A stretch of DNA of 64,000 nt from Clostridium carboxidivorans P7 (GCF_001038625.1 NZ_CP011803.1:1240001-1304000), one strand, 5' to 3'. Shown: positions 37,378-47,439, counted from the stretch's first letter. A program made the numbers and translations. Notes: a model not told the origin generated them from the sequence alone.

Positions 37378-38048
37378 TTAGTTTCCTCCAATGTATATCC
37401 AATACCTCTTCCTGCCTTGATTTTTATATTAGCATTTAAGGATGCTAATTTTTTTCGTAGGTAAGAAATGTATACCCATACCACATTGATTTCAGCTTCA
37501 GCATCATATCCCCAAATTCTTTCCATAAACTGTTCTGTAGAAATCAAACATTTTGGATTGCTCATTAACATTTCAAGCATTTGAAATTCCTTATTACCAA
37601 GTCTTAGAGAGGATTTTTCATTTGATAGTTCATAGTTTTCCTTGTTAAGACTGATGTTACCAACTTTAACTAAGTTTGGTGTAAATTCTGATTTTCGTCT
37701 GGTCATAGCACGAACTCTAGCTAGTAATTCCCCCATAGCAAAAGGTTTACTTAAATAATCATCTGCTCCTGCATCTAGTCCAACAATTCTATCCTCAATT
37801 TCAGCTTTTGCAGTAAGCATCAAAATAGGTGTATGTATTCCTTTTTTTCTTAAGTTTTCTAGTGTCTCAAGCCCATTCATTTTTGGCATCATAATATCTA
37901 AGATAATCACATCGTAATTTTGTGACAATCCATATTCTAATGCATCAGCTCCATTATATACAGCATCCACTGAATAATTGTTATGTTTTAAAATGGCAAC
38001 TAAAGCATTTGACAATTCCTTCTCATCTTCAGCAAGTAAGATTCTCAT
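37374..38048 (-). CDS. OmpR-family response regulator
   Basis: A 224-residue regulator beginning MRILLAEDEKELSNAL. Receiver domain: acidic pair in AEDEKE, phospho-accepting Asp in DVIILDIMMPKMNG (about residue 51), Thr in MLTAKA, Lys in LSKPFA. The C-terminal winged helix contains FMERIWGYDAEAEINVVWVY. The ATG at 38046-38048 has GGAGAGGA upstream. It overlaps the 3' end of the alarmone synthetase gene by 20 bases and the kinase gene by four, so all three are translationally linked. Confidence 0.93.
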   Translation of the reverse strand: MRILLAEDEKELSNALVAILKHNNYSVDAVYNGADALEYGLSQNYDVIILDIMMPKMNGLETLENLRKKGIHTPILMLTAKAEIEDRIVGLDAGADDYLSKPFAMGELLARVRAMTRRKSEFTPNLVKVGNISLNKENYELSNEKSSLRLGNKEFQMLEMLMSNPKCLISTEQFMERIWGYDAEAEINVVWVYISYLRKKLASLNANIKIKAGRGIGYTLEETK

Positions 38049-38715
38049 AAGTATCCTCTCCATTTTCATGTTGTATTTCTTTTATCATATCTGAAATGGT
38101 CTGTAAATTCAAATCTGTTGAGGCAATTTCATCTGCACATCGTTTTAACTCTTCAGCAATCATTTTTTCATTAGGAATATTTTTCTTGTATTTTAACTGA
38201 TGCTCTAAGCTTGCCCAACAATCCATTGCAATAGTACGTATTTGAATTTCACAGTAAACCATTTCAATTCGGTTTTCCAAATGTAATGGTACTTGCAAGA
38301 TCATGTGATAACTACGATAGCCATTGGGTTTAGGATTGCGAATATAATCCTTTTCCTTAATAACCTTAATATCCTGCTGATTTTTTAGCATATTTACAAT
38401 CCAATAGATATCATCTAAAAATGGGCAAATGACGCGGATTCCAGCTGCATCATAAATTTCCTTTAAAGCACTATCCACTGTAACAGGCAAATTTTTTCGT
38501 TTTAATTTTTCCTTCATACTGCTTGCCGATTTAATTCTGGCCTTACAGTGTTCAATAGGATCTTTACATTTTTGTGCTGCCTTATATTTTCGAATAATAT
38601 CTAATCTAGAAAGGACTTCAATAATTGCTCCTTCTAATAGTATATAAGATTCTTTATAGAATTCATGCTCTGGTGATAGTGTTTCATATTTTATATCATA
38701 ATTATGTTGTTGCAT
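38029..38715 (-). CDS. Small alarmone synthetase, RelA/SpoT synthetase domain (YjbM/YwaC-like)
   Basis: A 228-residue single-domain (p)ppGpp synthetase that adds pyrophosphate from ATP to GDP or GTP. The synthetase core is seen as RIKSASSMKEKL, DAAGIRVICPFLDDIY, NPKPNGYRSYHMIL and VYCEIQIRTIAMDCWASLEH; no hydrolase, TGS or ACT domain is present, so it is a SAS protein that may respond to transcriptional control or allostery. The ATG at 38713-38715 has AAGGAGG upstream; a frame from 38772 lacks this. Its 3' end overlaps the response regulator gene by 20 bases. Confidence 0.9.
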   Translation of the reverse strand: MQQHNYDIKYETLSPEHEFYKESYILLEGAIIEVLSRLDIIRKYKAAQKCKDPIEHCKARIKSASSMKEKLKRKNLPVTVDSALKEIYDAAGIRVICPFLDDIYWIVNMLKNQQDIKVIKEKDYIRNPKPNGYRSYHMILQVPLHLENRIEMVYCEIQIRTIAMDCWASLEHQLKYKKNIPNEKMIAEELKRCADEIASTDLNLQTISDMIKEIQHENGEDTYENLTC

Positions 38716-38825
38716 TAGGTATTCCTCCTTGCAGAAATAATTGTTTTTAACTCTTACTATAAAATATACCATTGCAACCTTAAATATACTTTAAAAATTA
38801 TAATATAAAACAATATGTTATATAA

Positions 38826-39659
38826 TTAATTTAGCTTCATATTATCAACTAATGTTTGTGAATTATCAGTAATTTGTTCTACTGTTGCAGATACTTCTTC
38901 TAGTGAAGCAGCTTGATTTGATGCTATTTCTCCTAATTCATTTATAGTATCTATTAATGCTTTCATGTTGTTACTCATTTTAGCAAGTGCGGCTGAAATT
39001 TTTTTGGAAGATCCACTGCTGTTTGATGCCAGTTTTCTCATTTCACCTGCTACTACCGAGAAGCCTTTTCCGTATTCACCAGCTCTTGAAGATTCTATTG
39101 CAGCATTGAGTCCAAGTAGATTGGATTGTTTTGATATACTTTCAATTAAATCGATAGCTTCATTACTTTCAAATATCAATTTTTTTGTTACTTCAGTGTT
39201 TTCTATAACATAATTTAATTTTTCAGACAATTTAACAGCATCATTAGTAATTTTTGATATTGTTGAACTTGTTTCCTGAAGAGAACTCTTTAATTCTGAT
39301 GAGGAATTTTGGATTTTTAGTACGTTTTCTATATCTGTTGACAAACATAATACCCCAACAGCTTCACCATGCTTATTAATTGCAGGAATTAGGGTGATCT
39401 TGGCATCTATGCCATGTTCAGTTTTATTAAATATAGCTGTAAATGTTTCTTTCTTATTAAAGATAGTATCAATAGCACCAATATTTTTAATAAGACTCAT
39501 ATTAGACTTGTCTCCAACTTTAATAGTAGATTTCTTATTTTTACTATCTAAAGAGTATATACATTGTTCTTTATCCCAAATTGTGATAACTACATTTCCT
39601 TCAAGTGCTTCGCTTATGATTGGTGCTGTATTAATCAATGATTGAAAAATTTTTTCCAA
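38826..39659 (-). CDS. Minimal soluble chemoreceptor-like protein with N-terminal sensor
   Basis: A 277-residue cytoplasmic protein. Residues 1-115 are a PAS/Cache-like sensor ('[16 protein letters not shown]' ends it) and residues 130-277 are a shortened chemoreceptor hairpin whose tip reads [19 protein letters not shown] followed by [10 protein letters not shown]. No membrane helix; the hairpin is much shorter than normal, leaving little room for methylation sites. A paralogue of the same design lies at 50956-51777. Role may be to form soluble signalling clusters with CheA, or to act in a non-motility pathway. Confidence 0.85.
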   Translation of the reverse strand: MEKIFQSLINTAPIISEALEGNVVITIWDKEQCIYSLDSKNKKSTIKVGDKSNMSLIKNIGAIDTIFNKKETFTAIFNKTEHGIDAKITLIPAINKHGEAVGVLCLSTDIENVLKIQNSSSELKSSLQETSSTISKITNDAVKLSEKLNYVIENTEVTKKLIFESNEAIDLIESISKQSNLLGLNAAIESSRAGEYGKGFSVVAGEMRKLASNSSGSSKKISAALAKMSNNMKALIDTINELGEIASNQAASLEEVSATVEQITDNSQTLVDNMKLN

Positions 39660-39909
39660 TTATAATCCCTTCTTTCATATTTTTTAGAAATATTTTATTA
39701 ACAATATAACACAAATTTCTACTTTTTTCTACTTTTAGAAAGGTCTGATGAATAAGAAGAAGTTAAAAAATTTGTTAAAAAAAATTTAAAAAAGGTATTG
39801 AAAGAATAATAATGCTTTGATATAATAAACACATAGCAAACCAAGTACAGTATTTTAAAAAGATTCTGAAAAGGTTTGCGAATTATAAAAAATAAATATT
39901 AACATTTGC

Positions 39910-39939
39910 GTGTTACTGATTCGATCAGGCATGAGCAAA
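39910..39939 (+). promoter_or_regulatory. Ribonucleic antiterminator (RAT) of the GlcT type
   Basis: GTGTTACTGATTCGATCAGG followed by CATGAGCAAA matches the RAT of B. subtilis ptsG recognised by GlcT. It overlaps the left arm of the terminator at 39927-40024, so bound antiterminator protein prevents termination when glucose is present. No glcT gene lies in this window. Confidence 0.88.
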
Positions 39940-40024
39940 GGTTGTTTTAGATTATATTATATCTATTTATACTAGTCGAATAGATATAATATAGTTTTAA
40001 TTACCTTAGCTCATGCCTTTTGTG
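39927..40024 (+). terminator. Leader terminator of ptsG
   Basis: AGGCATGAGCAAAGGT (39927-39942) pairs with ACCTTAGCTCATGCCT (40003-40018) and is followed by TTTGTGTTTT. The long loop holds a second hairpin (ATTATATCTATT with AATAGATATAAT). Confidence 0.85.
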
Positions 40025-40127
40025 TTTTGTGGCACAATAAGAATAGTTAATTGATTAATTTAAATTATGAAATAAAAATAATTACAATTAGTTAGTGTAA
40101 AAATAGAAAACGAAGGGGGACAATTAT

Positions 40128-42191
40128 ATGTCTAAAAAAGGTAGTATTTTTGGTAAGTTACAACAAATTGGTAAAGCGTTAATGCTTCCAGTTGCAATAT
40201 TACCAGCTGCAGGTATCTTGCTTGCATTTGGTAACATGTTTCAAAATCCGGCTTTCTTAAGCCATGCAGCATTTTTAAATAATCACGCATTCCAAACTTT
40301 TGCTAAAGTTATGGAGCAATCAGGAGATATTATTTTCGGTAATCTTTCATTATTATTTGCAGTAGGTGTTGCGGTAGGACTTGCAGGTGGAGAAGGCGTT
40401 GCAGGACTAGCAGCAATCGTTGGTTTCTTAATAATGAACAAGACTTTAGGAATAGTAGCAGGAGTTACTTCACAGTTAGCAAGTGGCAATAATCCAGCTT
40501 ATGCATCAGTTTTAGGTATTCCATCATTACAAACAGGTGTATTTGGTGGTATCATAATTGGTATTGTAGCAGCGCAGCTTTATAAGAAATTCTACAATAT
40601 AGAGTTGCCTTCATATTTAGGTTTCTTTGCAGGAAAAAGATTTGTTCCAATTGTAACAGCAGTAACATCTATATTTATAGGAATTATACTTGTATTTGTA
40701 TGGCCACCAATCCAATATGGATTAAATACATTTTCACACAACATGATTGATGCAAATCCTACATTGGCGGCATTCGTATTTGGAGTTATTGAAAGATCAT
40801 TAATACCATTTGGATTACACCACATATTCTATAATCCATTCTGGTATCAATTTGGAGAATATGCAAGTAAAGCAACTGGTCAAATTGTAAGAGGAGACCA
40901 AACAATATTCATGGCTCAATTAAAAGACTTCACTCAATTTGGTCAACTTAGCAACGGCGGCACACAATTTACAGCAGGTACATTTATGGTAGGTAAATTC
41001 CCATTCATGATGTTTGGATTGCCAGCAGCAGCACTTGCAATGTATCATGAAGCAAAACCAGGAAAGAAGCTTATCGCAGGTGGTATACTTGCATCAGCAG
41101 CATTAACTTCATTCTTAACTGGTATAACAGAACCAATAGAATTCTCATTCTTATTCGTTGCACCAGCACTATTTGCAATACACGCTGTATTTGCAGGTTT
41201 ATCTTTCATGACAATGCAATTGTTAAATGTTAAGATAGGTATGACCTTCTCTGGAGGTTTAATAGATTACATGCTATTTGGAGTTATACCAAATAGAACA
41301 GCATGGTGGTTAGTAATACCAGTAGGTTTGGTTTTTGCAGTAATTTACTACTTTGGATTTAGATTTGCTATAAGAAAATGGGATCTTAAGACTCCAGGAC
41401 GTGAAGATGATGAAGAAGAAGTAACAACAACTTCTGTTCAAAAGTCAGAACTACCAGCAGCAATATTAAAAGCATTAGGCGGAAAAGAAAATATAACTAA
41501 TTTAGATGCTTGTATAACTCGTTTAAGAGTAAGTGTTAGTGATATTAAAAATGTAGATAAGGCTGAACTTAAGAGATTAGGAGCAGCTGGCGTTATGGAA
41601 GTGGGAAATAACGTTCAGGCTATATTCGGAGGAAAGTCTGACCAGTTAAAGACTCAAATTAAAGACATTATGGCTGGAAAAACTCCTGTAGTTGAAAATG
41701 ATTCAGTTAAAAAAGAAGTGGCAGTAACAAACTTAGATGATAAAACTTTTGTAGCTCCACTAGATGGAAAGATATTGCCTATAACAGAAGTTCCAGATGA
41801 AGTTTTTTCACAGAAAATGATGGGTGATGGATTTGCTATAGAACCAGCAAATGGTGAAGTTGTATCTCCTGTAAATGGAGTAATAACAACTGTTTTCCCA
41901 ACAAAACATGCTATTGGAATAACTGCAGCTAACGGAAATGAAATATTAATTCACTTTGGTATAGATACAGTGAATTTAAAAGGTGAAGGACTAGAAGCTT
42001 TAGTAGAGCAAGGAGCTGAAGTTAAAGCAGGTCAGCCTATATTAAAAGCAAACTTAGATTTAATAAAAGATAAAGTTCCAACACTAATTACTCCAATTGT
42101 TTTTACAAATTTAGCCGAAGGTCAAACAGTTTCAGTTAAAGCTGGAAGCCAAATAAAACGTGGACAAAAGAATATAGTAACTATTAAATAG
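40128..42191 (+). CDS. ptsG: PTS glucose-specific EIICBA
   Basis: A 687-residue phosphotransferase permease that imports and phosphorylates glucose. Order: EIIC membrane domain (about 1-420, beginning [18 protein letters not shown]), EIIB (about 435-515) with phospho-cysteine Cys462 in [11 protein letters not shown], and EIIA (about 545-687) with phospho-histidine His609 in [12 protein letters not shown]. All three cytoplasmic sites are intact. The ribosome binding site is GAAGGGGG. Expression is predicted to depend on a GlcT-type antiterminator through the leader RAT. The close relative for N-acetylglucosamine is possible, but the GlcT-like RAT favours glucose. Confidence 0.88.
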   Translation: MSKKGSIFGKLQQIGKALMLPVAILPAAGILLAFGNMFQNPAFLSHAAFLNNHAFQTFAKVMEQSGDIIFGNLSLLFAVGVAVGLAGGEGVAGLAAIVGFLIMNKTLGIVAGVTSQLASGNNPAYASVLGIPSLQTGVFGGIIIGIVAAQLYKKFYNIELPSYLGFFAGKRFVPIVTAVTSIFIGIILVFVWPPIQYGLNTFSHNMIDANPTLAAFVFGVIERSLIPFGLHHIFYNPFWYQFGEYASKATGQIVRGDQTIFMAQLKDFTQFGQLSNGGTQFTAGTFMVGKFPFMMFGLPAAALAMYHEAKPGKKLIAGGILASAALTSFLTGITEPIEFSFLFVAPALFAIHAVFAGLSFMTMQLLNVKIGMTFSGGLIDYMLFGVIPNRTAWWLVIPVGLVFAVIYYFGFRFAIRKWDLKTPGREDDEEEVTTTSVQKSELPAAILKALGGKENITNLDACITRLRVSVSDIKNVDKAELKRLGAAGVMEVGNNVQAIFGGKSDQLKTQIKDIMAGKTPVVENDSVKKEVAVTNLDDKTFVAPLDGKILPITEVPDEVFSQKMMGDGFAIEPANGEVVSPVNGVITTVFPTKHAIGITAANGNEILIHFGIDTVNLKGEGLEALVEQGAEVKAGQPILKANLDLIKDKVPTLITPIVFTNLAEGQTVSVKAGSQIKRGQKNIVTIK

Positions 42192-42204
42192 TAAACTTAA
42201 AAAG

Positions 42205-42238
42205 CCAGTGTATACTTAGTGTATATACTGGTTTTTTA
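42205..42238 (+). terminator. Rho-independent terminator of ptsG
   Basis: CCAGTGTATAC pairs with GTATATACTGG around TTAGT, followed by six T residues. Confidence 0.88.
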
Positions 42239-42334
42239 GTTAAGATGTTATTTTATAAAATATATAACTTGAAGGGCATTATCAAAAAATGTTATAGTTA
42301 TCATACACAAAACAAATGAAAAAGGAGTGTTACT

Positions 42335-43267
42335 ATGAATCCAATAGAAAATATTTTAAAAGAATTTTCGCCAATTATTTTAGATGGTGCATTAGCTACA
42401 GAACTTGAAAATAGAGGTTGCAACATCAACGATGCCCTCTGGTCGGCTAAAATACTTGCTGAAAATCCTAAGATGATAGAAAAAGTTCATTATGATTATT
42501 TTTGTGCGGGTGCTGATTGTGCTATTACTTCAAGTTATCAAGCTTCTATTGAAGGCTTTATAAAAAAAGGTTTTTCAAAAGATGAAGCGGTATCACTTAT
42601 AAAAAGGTCTGTTACAATTGCTAAGAAAGCAAGAGAAGATTTTTGGAAAGAACCGTCTAATAGAGTGAATAGGGCATTTCCGTTAATTGCTGGTTCGGTA
42701 GGCCCTTATGGAGCTTATCTTGCTGATGGTTCTGAATACCGTGGTTACAGTAGCATTAATGAGGAAAATTTGATTAATTTTCATAGACCAAGAATGGAAA
42801 TTTTAGTAGGAGAAAAAGTGGATATACTTGCTTGTGAAACATTGCCTAGTCTTTTAGAGGCAAAAGCTATTGTTAAATTACTTAAAGAATTTCCTGAAAC
42901 TTATTGTTGGATAAGCTTTAGCTGCAAAAATGCTCTTGAAATAAGTGATGGAACTCCAATTTCTGAGTGTGCAAAATTTTTGGATAGCTGTGAACAAGTT
43001 GCTGCAATTGGAGTAAACTGTACTGCACCTCAGTATGTACAATCCTTAATTGAAGAGATTAAAAAGAATTCTAATAAACCTGTAGTAGTTTATCCAAATT
43101 CAGGTGAAGAGTATGATGCTAACTCCAAAACATGGCATGGTAATTCATCTTGCAAATCCTATAGCTGCAATGCCAAAGGTTGGTTCGATAAGGGAGCTAG
43201 TATTATTGGTGGCTGCTGTAGAACTACTCCAGAAGATATTAAAGCTATTGCTAAATGGGCTAGATAG
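42335..43267 (+). CDS. mmuM: Homocysteine S-methyltransferase
   Basis: A 310-residue zinc-dependent enzyme that moves a methyl group from S-methylmethionine (or S-adenosylmethionine) to homocysteine to give methionine. The fold starts 'IILDGALATELENRG', and the three zinc-binding cysteines are present: Cys229 in GVNCTAP and Cys294-Cys295 in IGGCCRTTPEDI. Length fits MmuM/YitJ-N-type single-domain enzymes. AAAGGAG precedes the ATG. It is convergent with the O-acetylhomoserine sulfhydrylase gene, another methionine pathway enzyme. No S-methylmethionine permease is adjacent. Confidence 0.9.
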   Translation: MNPIENILKEFSPIILDGALATELENRGCNINDALWSAKILAENPKMIEKVHYDYFCAGADCAITSSYQASIEGFIKKGFSKDEAVSLIKRSVTIAKKAREDFWKEPSNRVNRAFPLIAGSVGPYGAYLADGSEYRGYSSINEENLINFHRPRMEILVGEKVDILACETLPSLLEAKAIVKLLKEFPETYCWISFSCKNALEISDGTPISECAKFLDSCEQVAAIGVNCTAPQYVQSLIEEIKKNSNKPVVVYPNSGEEYDANSKTWHGNSSCKSYSCNAKGWFDKGASIIGGCCRTTPEDIKAIAKWAR

Positions 43268-43350
43268 TTGTATGGAAGGGTAAAATGCTTATAATGAATT
43301 AGCATAGGATAGAATATCATAACTATCTAAAATACAAGATAAGTGAACTA

Positions 43351-43385
43351 GGGATTGGTTAGAATATGCTAGCCAATCCCTTTTA
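43351..43385. terminator. Bidirectional terminator between mmuM and the sulfhydrylase gene
   Basis: GGGATTGGTTAG pairs with CTAGCCAATCCC (one T-G pair), then TTTT. Confidence 0.85.
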
Positions 43386-43394
43386 TAAGTAAAA

Positions 43395-44681
43395 TTATTT
43401 AATACAATCTAGAGCTTGTGAAATATCAGAAATTAAATCTTCTTTATCTTCAATTCCACAGCTGATACGGATTAATTCTGCTGGAACACCAGCTTCCTTT
43501 AATTGTTCGTCATTCATCTGACGATGTGTACTTGTTGCAGGATTTAGACAGCAGGTACGAGCGTCTGCCACGTGTGTTTCAATGGCTGCAAGCTTAAGAT
43601 TTTTCATGAATATTTCAGCTGCTTCACGACCACCTTTTAAACCAAAGGAAACAACACCACAAGAGCCATTTGGAAGATATTTTTTTGCAACTTCATAGTA
43701 TTTATCACTTGGTAGACCGCAGTAGTTAACATAGGCAACCTTTGGATGCTTTTGAAGAAATTCTGCAACAGCCTGACCGTTTTCACAATGACGTGGCATA
43801 CGGACGTGAAGGCTTTCAAGTCCTAGGTTTAGGATGAATGCATTTTGTGGTGATTGGATAGAGCCAAGATCACGCATTAGCTGGGCAGTACATTTGGTAA
43901 TAAAAGCTCCTTCCTTGCCAAATTTTTCGGCATAAGTAATACCATGATAACTGTCATCTGGTGTACAAAGCCCTGGAAATTTATCAGCATGAGCCATCCA
44001 ATCAAAAGTTCCAGAATCCACAACGGCTCCACCTAGTGCAGCACCATGACCATCCATGTATTTTGTAGTGGAGTGGGTAACAATGTCAGCACCCCATTCA
44101 AAAGGACGACAGTTAATAGGAGTTGGAAAAGTATTATCCACTATAAGTGGAACACCATGTGCATGAGCAGCATTTGCAAATTTTTCGATATCCAATACAG
44201 TAAGAGCAGGATTAGCAATTGTTTCACCAAAAACTGCCTTTGTGTTAGGCTTGAAAGCAGCATTTAATTCTTCTTCTGTACAGTCAGGAGAAACAAATGT
44301 AGCAGTAACACCCATTTTGGCCATAGTTATGGAAATTAGATTGAAAGTACCTCCATAAATGCTGGAAGAAGCAACGATGTGATCTCCACAGTTACAGATA
44401 TTAAAAAGAGCAAAGAAATTGGCAGCTTGCCCTGAAGAAGTTAACATTGCAGCAGTACCGCCTTCCATATCGGCAATTTTGGCAGCTACATAGTCATTTG
44501 TTGGATTTTGAAGTCTGCTGTAGAAATAGCCAGTAGCTTCCAGGTCAAACAATTTTCCCATATCCTCACTGGTATCATATTTAAAGGTTGTACTTTGAAT
44601 AATAGGAACCTGACGTGGTTCTCCGTTGCCTGGTCTGTAACCGGCTTGTACACATTTTGTATTCATTTTATAATTTTTCAT
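43395..44681 (-). CDS. O-acetylhomoserine sulfhydrylase (Cys/Met metabolism PLP enzyme)
   Basis: A 428-residue PLP enzyme of the cystathionine gamma-synthase-like family, O-acetylhomoserine aminocarboxypropyltransferase type. It would make homocysteine from O-acetylhomoserine and sulfide. Motifs include 'QVPIIQSTTFKYDTSEDMG', 'FYSRLQNPTND', the PLP-phosphate loop LTSSGQAA, and the Schiff-base lysine in HSTTKYMDGHG (about residue 207). AAAGGACG precedes the ATG. The long form and the ALGGAVVDSG segment fit MetY. Base composition is a little richer in GC than neighbours. Methionine gamma-lyase activity is a lesser possibility. Confidence 0.88.
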   Translation of the reverse strand: MKNYKMNTKCVQAGYRPGNGEPRQVPIIQSTTFKYDTSEDMGKLFDLEATGYFYSRLQNPTNDYVAAKIADMEGGTAAMLTSSGQAANFFALFNICNCGDHIVASSSIYGGTFNLISITMAKMGVTATFVSPDCTEEELNAAFKPNTKAVFGETIANPALTVLDIEKFANAAHAHGVPLIVDNTFPTPINCRPFEWGADIVTHSTTKYMDGHGAALGGAVVDSGTFDWMAHADKFPGLCTPDDSYHGITYAEKFGKEGAFITKCTAQLMRDLGSIQSPQNAFILNLGLESLHVRMPRHCENGQAVAEFLQKHPKVAYVNYCGLPSDKYYEVAKKYLPNGSCGVVSFGLKGGREAAEIFMKNLKLAAIETHVADARTCCLNPATSTHRQMNDEQLKEAGVPAELIRISCGIEDKEDLISDISQALDCIK

Positions 44682-44942
44682 TTTATTACGTCCTTTCTGA
44701 AAATAATAATATAATTATTATAATTTTAATATTTTATCAATTCAAGGGGGAATTAGTATAAAAATTAATAAAAAGGTTATAAATATTATTTATAATAATG
44801 TTTGATAGAAGATTCTTAGTTATAATTGCAAAAAGAATTATGGGCAACTTAAGGGAAAATAGTAACAGTTATTGACGTAGAATTTTAAATAGTGTAAACT
44901 TATGTTAATAATTCGATGTTTATCAAAGTGTTAGGAGCAATT

Positions 44943-45248
44943 ATGGATACAAAAGAGTTAGCAAGGATATTTAAAGCTCTTTCTAATGAAAATAGATTGG
45001 AATTATATTTTCAAATAGTAAGGAGTGCTGAAAAAAGTTTTGATACAAATTGTGAATGCTTTATAAATGATGTTATCAGTAAATTAAATATAGGTGCACC
45101 TACCATTTCACATCATTTAAAGGAATTAAGCAATGCAAATTTAATTTTTACAGAGAAAAAGGGTAAATTTTTAGTTGCAAGAGCAAATGAAGAATTGTTA
45201 AATGAAATTTGTAGTATATTAACAATTAAAAGAGATGAAAAAAAATAA
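44943..45248 (+). CDS. ArsR-family winged-helix regulator
   Basis: A 101-residue dimeric-type repressor: 'ARIFKALSNENRLELYFQIV', then the recognition region APTISHHLKELSNANLI and a beta wing. Two cysteines (in NCECF) close to the helix-turn-helix could bind a metal or sense redox state. The ATG at 44943 has TTAGGAG upstream; the ATG at 44916 does not. It precedes the EFR1 and DUF362 ferredoxin genes by 130 bases after its own terminator and probably regulates them and itself. Confidence 0.87.
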   Translation: MDTKELARIFKALSNENRLELYFQIVRSAEKSFDTNCECFINDVISKLNIGAPTISHHLKELSNANLIFTEKKGKFLVARANEELLNEICSILTIKRDEKK

Positions 45249-45262
45249 ATCTCTTTTATTTT
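45228..45262 (+). terminator. Terminator overlapping the arsR-like stop codon
   Basis: AAAAGAGAT (45228-45236) and ATCTCTTTT (45249-45257) pair, followed by ATTTTT; the loop contains the stop codon. Confidence 0.65.
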
Positions 45263-45378
45263 TAAACAATACTTTGATAGTTGTCGAAATATAAAAGTAA
45301 TTAGTGGCATTAAAAGTATTTTAAGATTGTTTTTTTAATGTGCTGAAGATAAATAAAAGCTTATAGGAGGGTTATAAA

Positions 45379-46179
45379 GTGAACAAGAAAACAATTATTT
45401 TTTATTTTAGTCAGTCAGGAAACTCTCTTTATGTAGCAAAAAAATTGGTTGAAATTATTGAAAATACAAAATTAGTATCAATACCAGAAGCTATCTATAA
45501 CAATCAATATAAATATTATAACTATGAAAGAGTTGGTTTTATAATACCTTTATATTTTATGAGTATGCCAAATATGGTAAAAGAATTTATTTCAAAGTTG
45601 GAAATTTCAAAGGATAGTTACATTTTTTCAATTGTAACAAGAGCTATTACCAAGGGAAGAATATTTCATGATATTGATATATTATTGAATAAAAAGAATA
45701 TTAAAATAAACTATGGGGAATACATAACCTTTCCGGATAGCTATATCAAATGGGCTGAAGCTCCTAAGGAGAAAACTATTCTTAAAGTATTTCAAAAAGC
45801 AGAAAAACACATAGATTTAATTGCAAATAATGTTCTAAAGGAACAAGTTTATAGAGAAAGTGAAGGATTTATTCTTAAATCAATCTCATCAGTTGTATAT
45901 ACTATTTGGAAGAGCAAATTAAAATCAATAAGCAAAAGTTTTAAGGTAAACAATTTTTGTATTGGTTGTGGTATATGTGAAGAAACTTGTCCTGCTGCAA
46001 ATATTAAATTAGAAAATAGCATACCTATATGGTCAAATAAGTGTGAAGATTGTATGGCATGTGTGCAGCATTGCCCTAAAAAAGCAATTTATTTCAATTC
46101 AAGAACTATAAATAAAAAAAGATATATTAATCCTAATATAAAATTAGAAGAGTTACTTTCTAAAAAAAGGATAAAATAA
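45379..46179 (+). CDS. EFR1-type protein: flavodoxin fused to two 4Fe-4S clusters
   Basis: A 266-residue electron carrier. Residues 1-170 are a flavodoxin-like domain ('IIFYFSQSGNSLYVAKKL' holds the FMN phosphate loop), and residues about 190-235 are a 2[4Fe-4S] ferredoxin with CIGCGICEETCP and CEDCMACVQHCP. It starts at GTG with AGGAGGG upstream. Such EFR1-family proteins are common in anaerobes and carry out low-potential electron transfer; partners unknown. The DUF362 iron-sulfur gene follows 50 bases downstream. Confidence 0.88.
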   Translation: MNKKTIIFYFSQSGNSLYVAKKLVEIIENTKLVSIPEAIYNNQYKYYNYERVGFIIPLYFMSMPNMVKEFISKLEISKDSYIFSIVTRAITKGRIFHDIDILLNKKNIKINYGEYITFPDSYIKWAEAPKEKTILKVFQKAEKHIDLIANNVLKEQVYRESEGFILKSISSVVYTIWKSKLKSISKSFKVNNFCIGCGICEETCPAANIKLENSIPIWSNKCEDCMACVQHCPKKAIYFNSRTINKKRYINPNIKLEELLSKKRIK

Positions 46180-46229
46180 ATAATTATAGTTGAATATTCA
46201 ATGATGAAAATTTAAAGGAGAGATTTTTT

Positions 46230-47261
46230 ATGAAAAAGGTATATTTTAAGGCTGTAGATTCATATTTAAAAACACAAGATATAAATGAAGCAACAAAGGT
46301 GCTTTTGAATCGTTTGGTGGAGGACGAAAGTATTACACTGGAAAAGTATATACCACTAAAGGTTCATTTTGGTGAAAAAGGCAATAAGACATATATAGAA
46401 TCCAAAAATTTTGAGGGCATATTAGAATATTTTAAGGAAAGAGAAATAGAAAGTGCTTATATGGAGACAAATGTTCTTTATAGAGGGGAGAGAACTACGT
46501 CAAAAAATCATATTAAGCTTGCTGGAGAACATGGATTCACTCAATTACCTATTGTAATTGCAGATGGTGATCATGGAGAAAATTATGAAGAGGTAGAGAT
46601 AAATAAAAAGAATTTTAAAAAGTGTAAAATAGGTGCGGAAATTGCAAAACAAAAACAAGTTATGGTTATAAGTCACTTTAAAGGACATGCTTTAGCTGGT
46701 TTTGGAGGAGCAATTAAGCAGCTGGGAATGGGATGTGCTTCAAGAGGTGGAAAGCTTGCTCAACATGCTAATTCCATACCTAAAATAAGTTATTTCAAAT
46801 GTAAAGGCTGTGGATCATGTGCTAAAAATTGTCCTGAAAAAGCAATTGTTATGGGATCAAAGGCTAAGATTAATAAAGATAAATGTGTTGGCTGTGCTGC
46901 CTGTATGACAACTTGTAATTTTGGAGCAGTTTCAAATAGTTGGCTGGCATCACTTTCAAAAAGTTTTAATGAAAGACTTGCTGAATATGCCTATGCAGCT
47001 TCAAAGGATAAGAATAACATTTACATAACTTTTGCCTTTAATATAACAAGAAATTGTGATTGTGATGGTCACAGTATGAAACCTGTGGCAAAGGATATAG
47101 GAGTATTTGCAGCTACAGATCCGGTTGCTATAGATCAGGCTTGTCTTGATGTACTTGACAAAGTTAACGGGAGACGTGTATTCAGAAGAGGCAAATATAC
47201 TCTTGATTATGCAGAAAAGATAGGCTTGGGAAGCAGAAAATATGAACTTGTAGAAATATAA
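46230..47261 (+). CDS. DUF362-domain protein with 4Fe-4S ferredoxin insert
   Basis: A 343-residue iron-sulfur protein. A DUF362 fold ('VMVISHFKGHALAGFGGAIK') flanks a ferredoxin insert (about 190-235) with CKGCGSCAKNCPEKA and CVGCAACMTTCNFGA. The C-terminal part has 'NCDCDGHSMKPVAKDIG' and 'VFAATDPVAIDQACLD', typical of the family. Function is not established; association with a flavodoxin-ferredoxin neighbour suggests an electron-transfer reaction. AAAGGAGAG precedes the ATG and a terminator follows. Confidence 0.87.
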   Translation: MKKVYFKAVDSYLKTQDINEATKVLLNRLVEDESITLEKYIPLKVHFGEKGNKTYIESKNFEGILEYFKEREIESAYMETNVLYRGERTTSKNHIKLAGEHGFTQLPIVIADGDHGENYEEVEINKKNFKKCKIGAEIAKQKQVMVISHFKGHALAGFGGAIKQLGMGCASRGGKLAQHANSIPKISYFKCKGCGSCAKNCPEKAIVMGSKAKINKDKCVGCAACMTTCNFGAVSNSWLASLSKSFNERLAEYAYAASKDKNNIYITFAFNITRNCDCDGHSMKPVAKDIGVFAATDPVAIDQACLDVLDKVNGRRVFRRGKYTLDYAEKIGLGSRKYELVEI

Positions 47262-47320
47262 CAAGATGATTTTTGTAAGCAGATGAAAATTTATTATCAA
47301 ATATAAAGTGATAGAAAATA

Positions 47321-47354
47321 GCATTTAGTTATGTATATACTAGGTGCTTTTTTT
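47321..47354 (+). terminator. Rho-independent terminator
   Basis: GCATTTAGTTA pairs with ACTAGGTGC (G-U pairs) and is followed by seven T residues. Confidence 0.75.
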
Positions 47355-47421
47355 ATGTAGAAAAATTAGGATCTAAGAATATAAACAATAGAATAAAACA
47401 TCTCATAATTAATTATGAAAT

Positions 47422-47439
47422 ATGACATACAGTTGTCAT
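47422..47439 (+). promoter_or_regulatory. Dyad operator upstream of the GyrI-like gene
   Basis: ATGACATACAGTTGTCAT is a dyad (ATGACA-N6-TGTCAT). A TATACT -10-like box lies at about 47451-47456. It fits a binding site for a dimeric regulator, identity unknown. Confidence 0.55.

Noticed and set aside
38029..38772. Longer start for the alarmone synthetase at 38772
   Set aside because: The added residues precede the AAGGAGG site that serves the ATG at 38713-38715.
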